Positions 62,764 through 64,000 of a stretch of 64,000 nt of DNA are shown here, one piece after another. The DNA comes from SCGC-AAA076-P13 sp964276235 (GTDB taxonomy: Bacteria > Pseudomonadota > Gammaproteobacteria > Magnimaribacterales > D2472). The translations under genes were made by a program, and so were the position numbers. The notes beneath the pieces are model-generated. The model did not search any database and had not been told where the DNA came from. It saw only the letters and a program-made list of their open reading frames with translations. Where the stretch lies: positions 1-64,000 of the forward strand of contig CAXYEK010000004.1 of assembly GCA_964276235.1 (NCBI GenBank), in the 5' to 3' direction. Position 1 is the first letter of the stretch; each line of letters opens with the position of its first letter.

Positions 62764-63733
62764 TAGATTGTTTTAGCTCACTAAAGAAATAATTAAGAAC
62801 GTGAGTTTCATTTATAGAGGTTACTTTATAAAAATCATATCTAAGCTGATTTAAATCATTAATAATATTTGAAATTTTAAGCTTATTAAATTTTGCGATA
62901 TTAAAATTTTTATAAGTGCCACCTAAATCATTTTGTAAAATTCTAGACATCAAAATAATTTTCAGGAATTCTACAAGAAAGCTAATCTTCTCCATAAAAG
63001 ATAAATCTAAATCACTGAATAATTTTATAGCTTGAGATTGATCGGTCTTATGAATTATAAAATCATCTATTATTGATATAAATTCTTTGTATGCATTTTG
63101 ATTATCATTTTGAATGTCTTCAATAATTTTAAAGGGAGTTGAAAAGCTTGGGAAATCAATTGCGTTAAAGTCACTAATGCCTTCTCTACTTAGCCATTCG
63201 TTAGTTTCAGATAGGGTTAAATTCTTAATATTTATAACCTGACATCTGCTATAAATTGTTTGATTTAGTGCCTTTGGTCTGTTTGTTGTCATAATAATAT
63301 ATGAATAAGGCGCTGGTTCCTCCAGAGATTTTAATAATGCATTTTGTGCACCATCTGTCATTAGGTCTGCATTTAAAATTAATACAACTTTATTTTTTGA
63401 TATGGAAGGCGTTAAGGTTAAAAAGGATACAACATCTTTGAATCCTTTTTCTTCATCCCAGTTTTTACTTTCCTTTCTTCTGCTAATGTCATTAACACCT
63501 AATTTATCTTTATCAAGTAAATACATGTCAGGATGATTATTTTTATCTAATAGTGTTGCATGCTTAGTATTTATATTGGGATTGAAGTTCATCAATATTG
63601 TAGAAGCAACTTTTTTTGCAAGTAATGTCTTACCAATACCGGAAGCACCATTAAAAATTATTCCATGAGGCAAATTATCAAAATTTATTGATTCATAAAT
63701 ATCTTCTAACCAAGGATACTTATCTAGATTCAT
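62750..63733 (-). CDS. holB: DNA polymerase III delta-prime subunit
   Basis: 327 residues. Walker A GASGIGKT at 29-36, then a clamp-loader core with SLEEPAPYSYIIMTTNRP and the SRC motif. The four zinc cysteines of E. coli delta-prime are absent: the segment aligning to them (about 50-66) reads without cysteines. It overlaps tmk by ATGA, the usual neighbour. Confidence 0.92.
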   Translation of the reverse strand: MNLDKYPWLEDIYESINFDNLPHGIIFNGASGIGKTLLAKKVASTILMNFNPNINTKHATLLDKNNHPDMYLLDKDKLGVNDISRRKESKNWDEEKGFKDVVSFLTLTPSISKNKVVLILNADLMTDGAQNALLKSLEEPAPYSYIIMTTNRPKALNQTIYSRCQVINIKNLTLSETNEWLSREGISDFNAIDFPSFSTPFKIIEDIQNDNQNAYKEFISIIDDFIIHKTDQSQAIKLFSDLDLSFMEKISFLVEFLKIILMSRILQNDLGGTYKNFNIAKFNKLKISNIINDLNQLRYDFYKVTSINETHVLNYFFSELKQSIKQL

Positions 63734-64000
63734 AAAATCTTTTGAACATGTTCAAGAATATTTTTATGTATTACATCGATCGATTCATTTGCTTTTAAAA
63801 CTTTAACTCTTTCAGAGTCAGATTGAGCAATTGAAAGATATCCAGATCTAACTTTTTCAAAAAATTCATTACCTGAAGATTCAATTCTATCCTTTACATC
63901 ATGAATTTTTCTATTAAAGCCCTCTTCAACACTTATATCTAAAAGAAATGTAATTACCGGCTTTGGGCATTTTGTAAAAGAAATAAGATCATAGATCAGA
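63730..64000 (-). CDS. tmk: Thymidylate kinase, 5'-truncated by the window edge
   Basis: The minus-strand frame from 64000 gives about 89 residues including LLDISVEEGF, then DRIESSGNEFFEKVRSGYL, which matches the C-terminal part of Tmk (LID region and following helix). The ATP P-loop and DRY motif lie beyond the window. It makes dTDP from dTMP and is overlapped by holB. Confidence 0.87.
   Translation of the reverse strand, partial: LIYDLISFTKCPKPVITFLLDISVEEGFNRKIHDVKDRIESSGNEFFEKVRSGYLSIAQSDSERVKVLKANESIDVIHKNILEHVQKIL

Noticed and set aside
1..64000. CRISPR arrays, insertion sequences, phage genes, tRNA or rRNA genes
   Set aside because: No direct-repeat array, transposase or integrase motif, or RNA gene was recognised on reading both strands; a covariance-model search was not possible.

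Overview
This window looks like a piece of the chromosome of a streamlined, AT-rich marine gammaproteobacterium, most likely SAR86-like. That is inferred from strong AT bias, very short intergenic gaps, frequent ATGA stop/start overlaps, a complete Na+-pumping NADH:quinone reductase, and the gene order icd-clpS-clpA / mnmA-purB and nqr-gap-mfd-csiV, which I recall from other gammaproteobacteria. No rRNA, tRNA, IS element, phage gene or CRISPR array was recognised. No gene-free stretch exceeds about 300 bases.

Layout. 1-12.7 kb: the end of an S10 carboxypeptidase, the threonine-catabolic pair kbl-tdh, a small membrane protein behind a Fur-like box, a TolB-like/TPR protein, and exported proteins (M14 peptidase, PhoD-like phosphatase, an unknown 439-aa secreted protein) plus a haloalkane-dehalogenase-like enzyme and a GlcG/HbpS-like protein. 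12.8-24.4 kb: a catabolic island of two divergent gene blocks. They encode an aldehyde dehydrogenase, an Asp-nucleophile hydrolase, a carboxyltransferase without biotin domain, an MhpA-like flavin hydroxylase, a TetR regulator, a sulfatase, a RutE-like reductase, an extradiol dioxygenase, a GST and an FAH-family hydrolase. Both divergent promoter regions carry the same palindrome (CTAGTCA-NN-TGACTAG), placed over core promoter elements, so the island reads as one TetR-controlled regulon, probably for an aromatic compound. 24.4-34.3 kb: infA, an acyl-CoA synthetase, clpA-clpS-icd, mnmA, purB and aceA. 34.3-46.5 kb, all on the minus strand: a serine hydrolase, nqrM-apbE-nqrFEDCBA, an N-terminally extended GAPDH and a pair of acyl-CoA dehydrogenases. 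46.5-52.9 kb: mfd, csiV, nfuA, a DUF2970 protein, trmA, and a second Fur-box membrane protein paralogous to the one at 3.2 kb. 53.0-58.7 kb: a histidine operon led by a TrpR-like regulator, with a hisD-hisB fusion, no hisC, and a hisH that is frameshifted in this sequence. 58.7-64 kb: a GH16 lipoprotein, an AGCS symporter with a large insertion, glutaredoxin, an SDR enzyme, holB and the end of tmk.

Most notable: (1) the two-site TetR regulon; (2) two paralogous three-helix membrane proteins, about 49 kb apart, each with a near-identical 19-bp Fur-like palindrome and a strong Shine-Dalgarno; (3) the his operon (trp-operator-like palindrome, hisDB fusion, missing hisC, broken hisH); (4) recurrent -10 hexamers 5-7 bases before ATG codons, suggesting many leaderless mRNAs. 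All functions are read from sequence motifs; no database search was possible.
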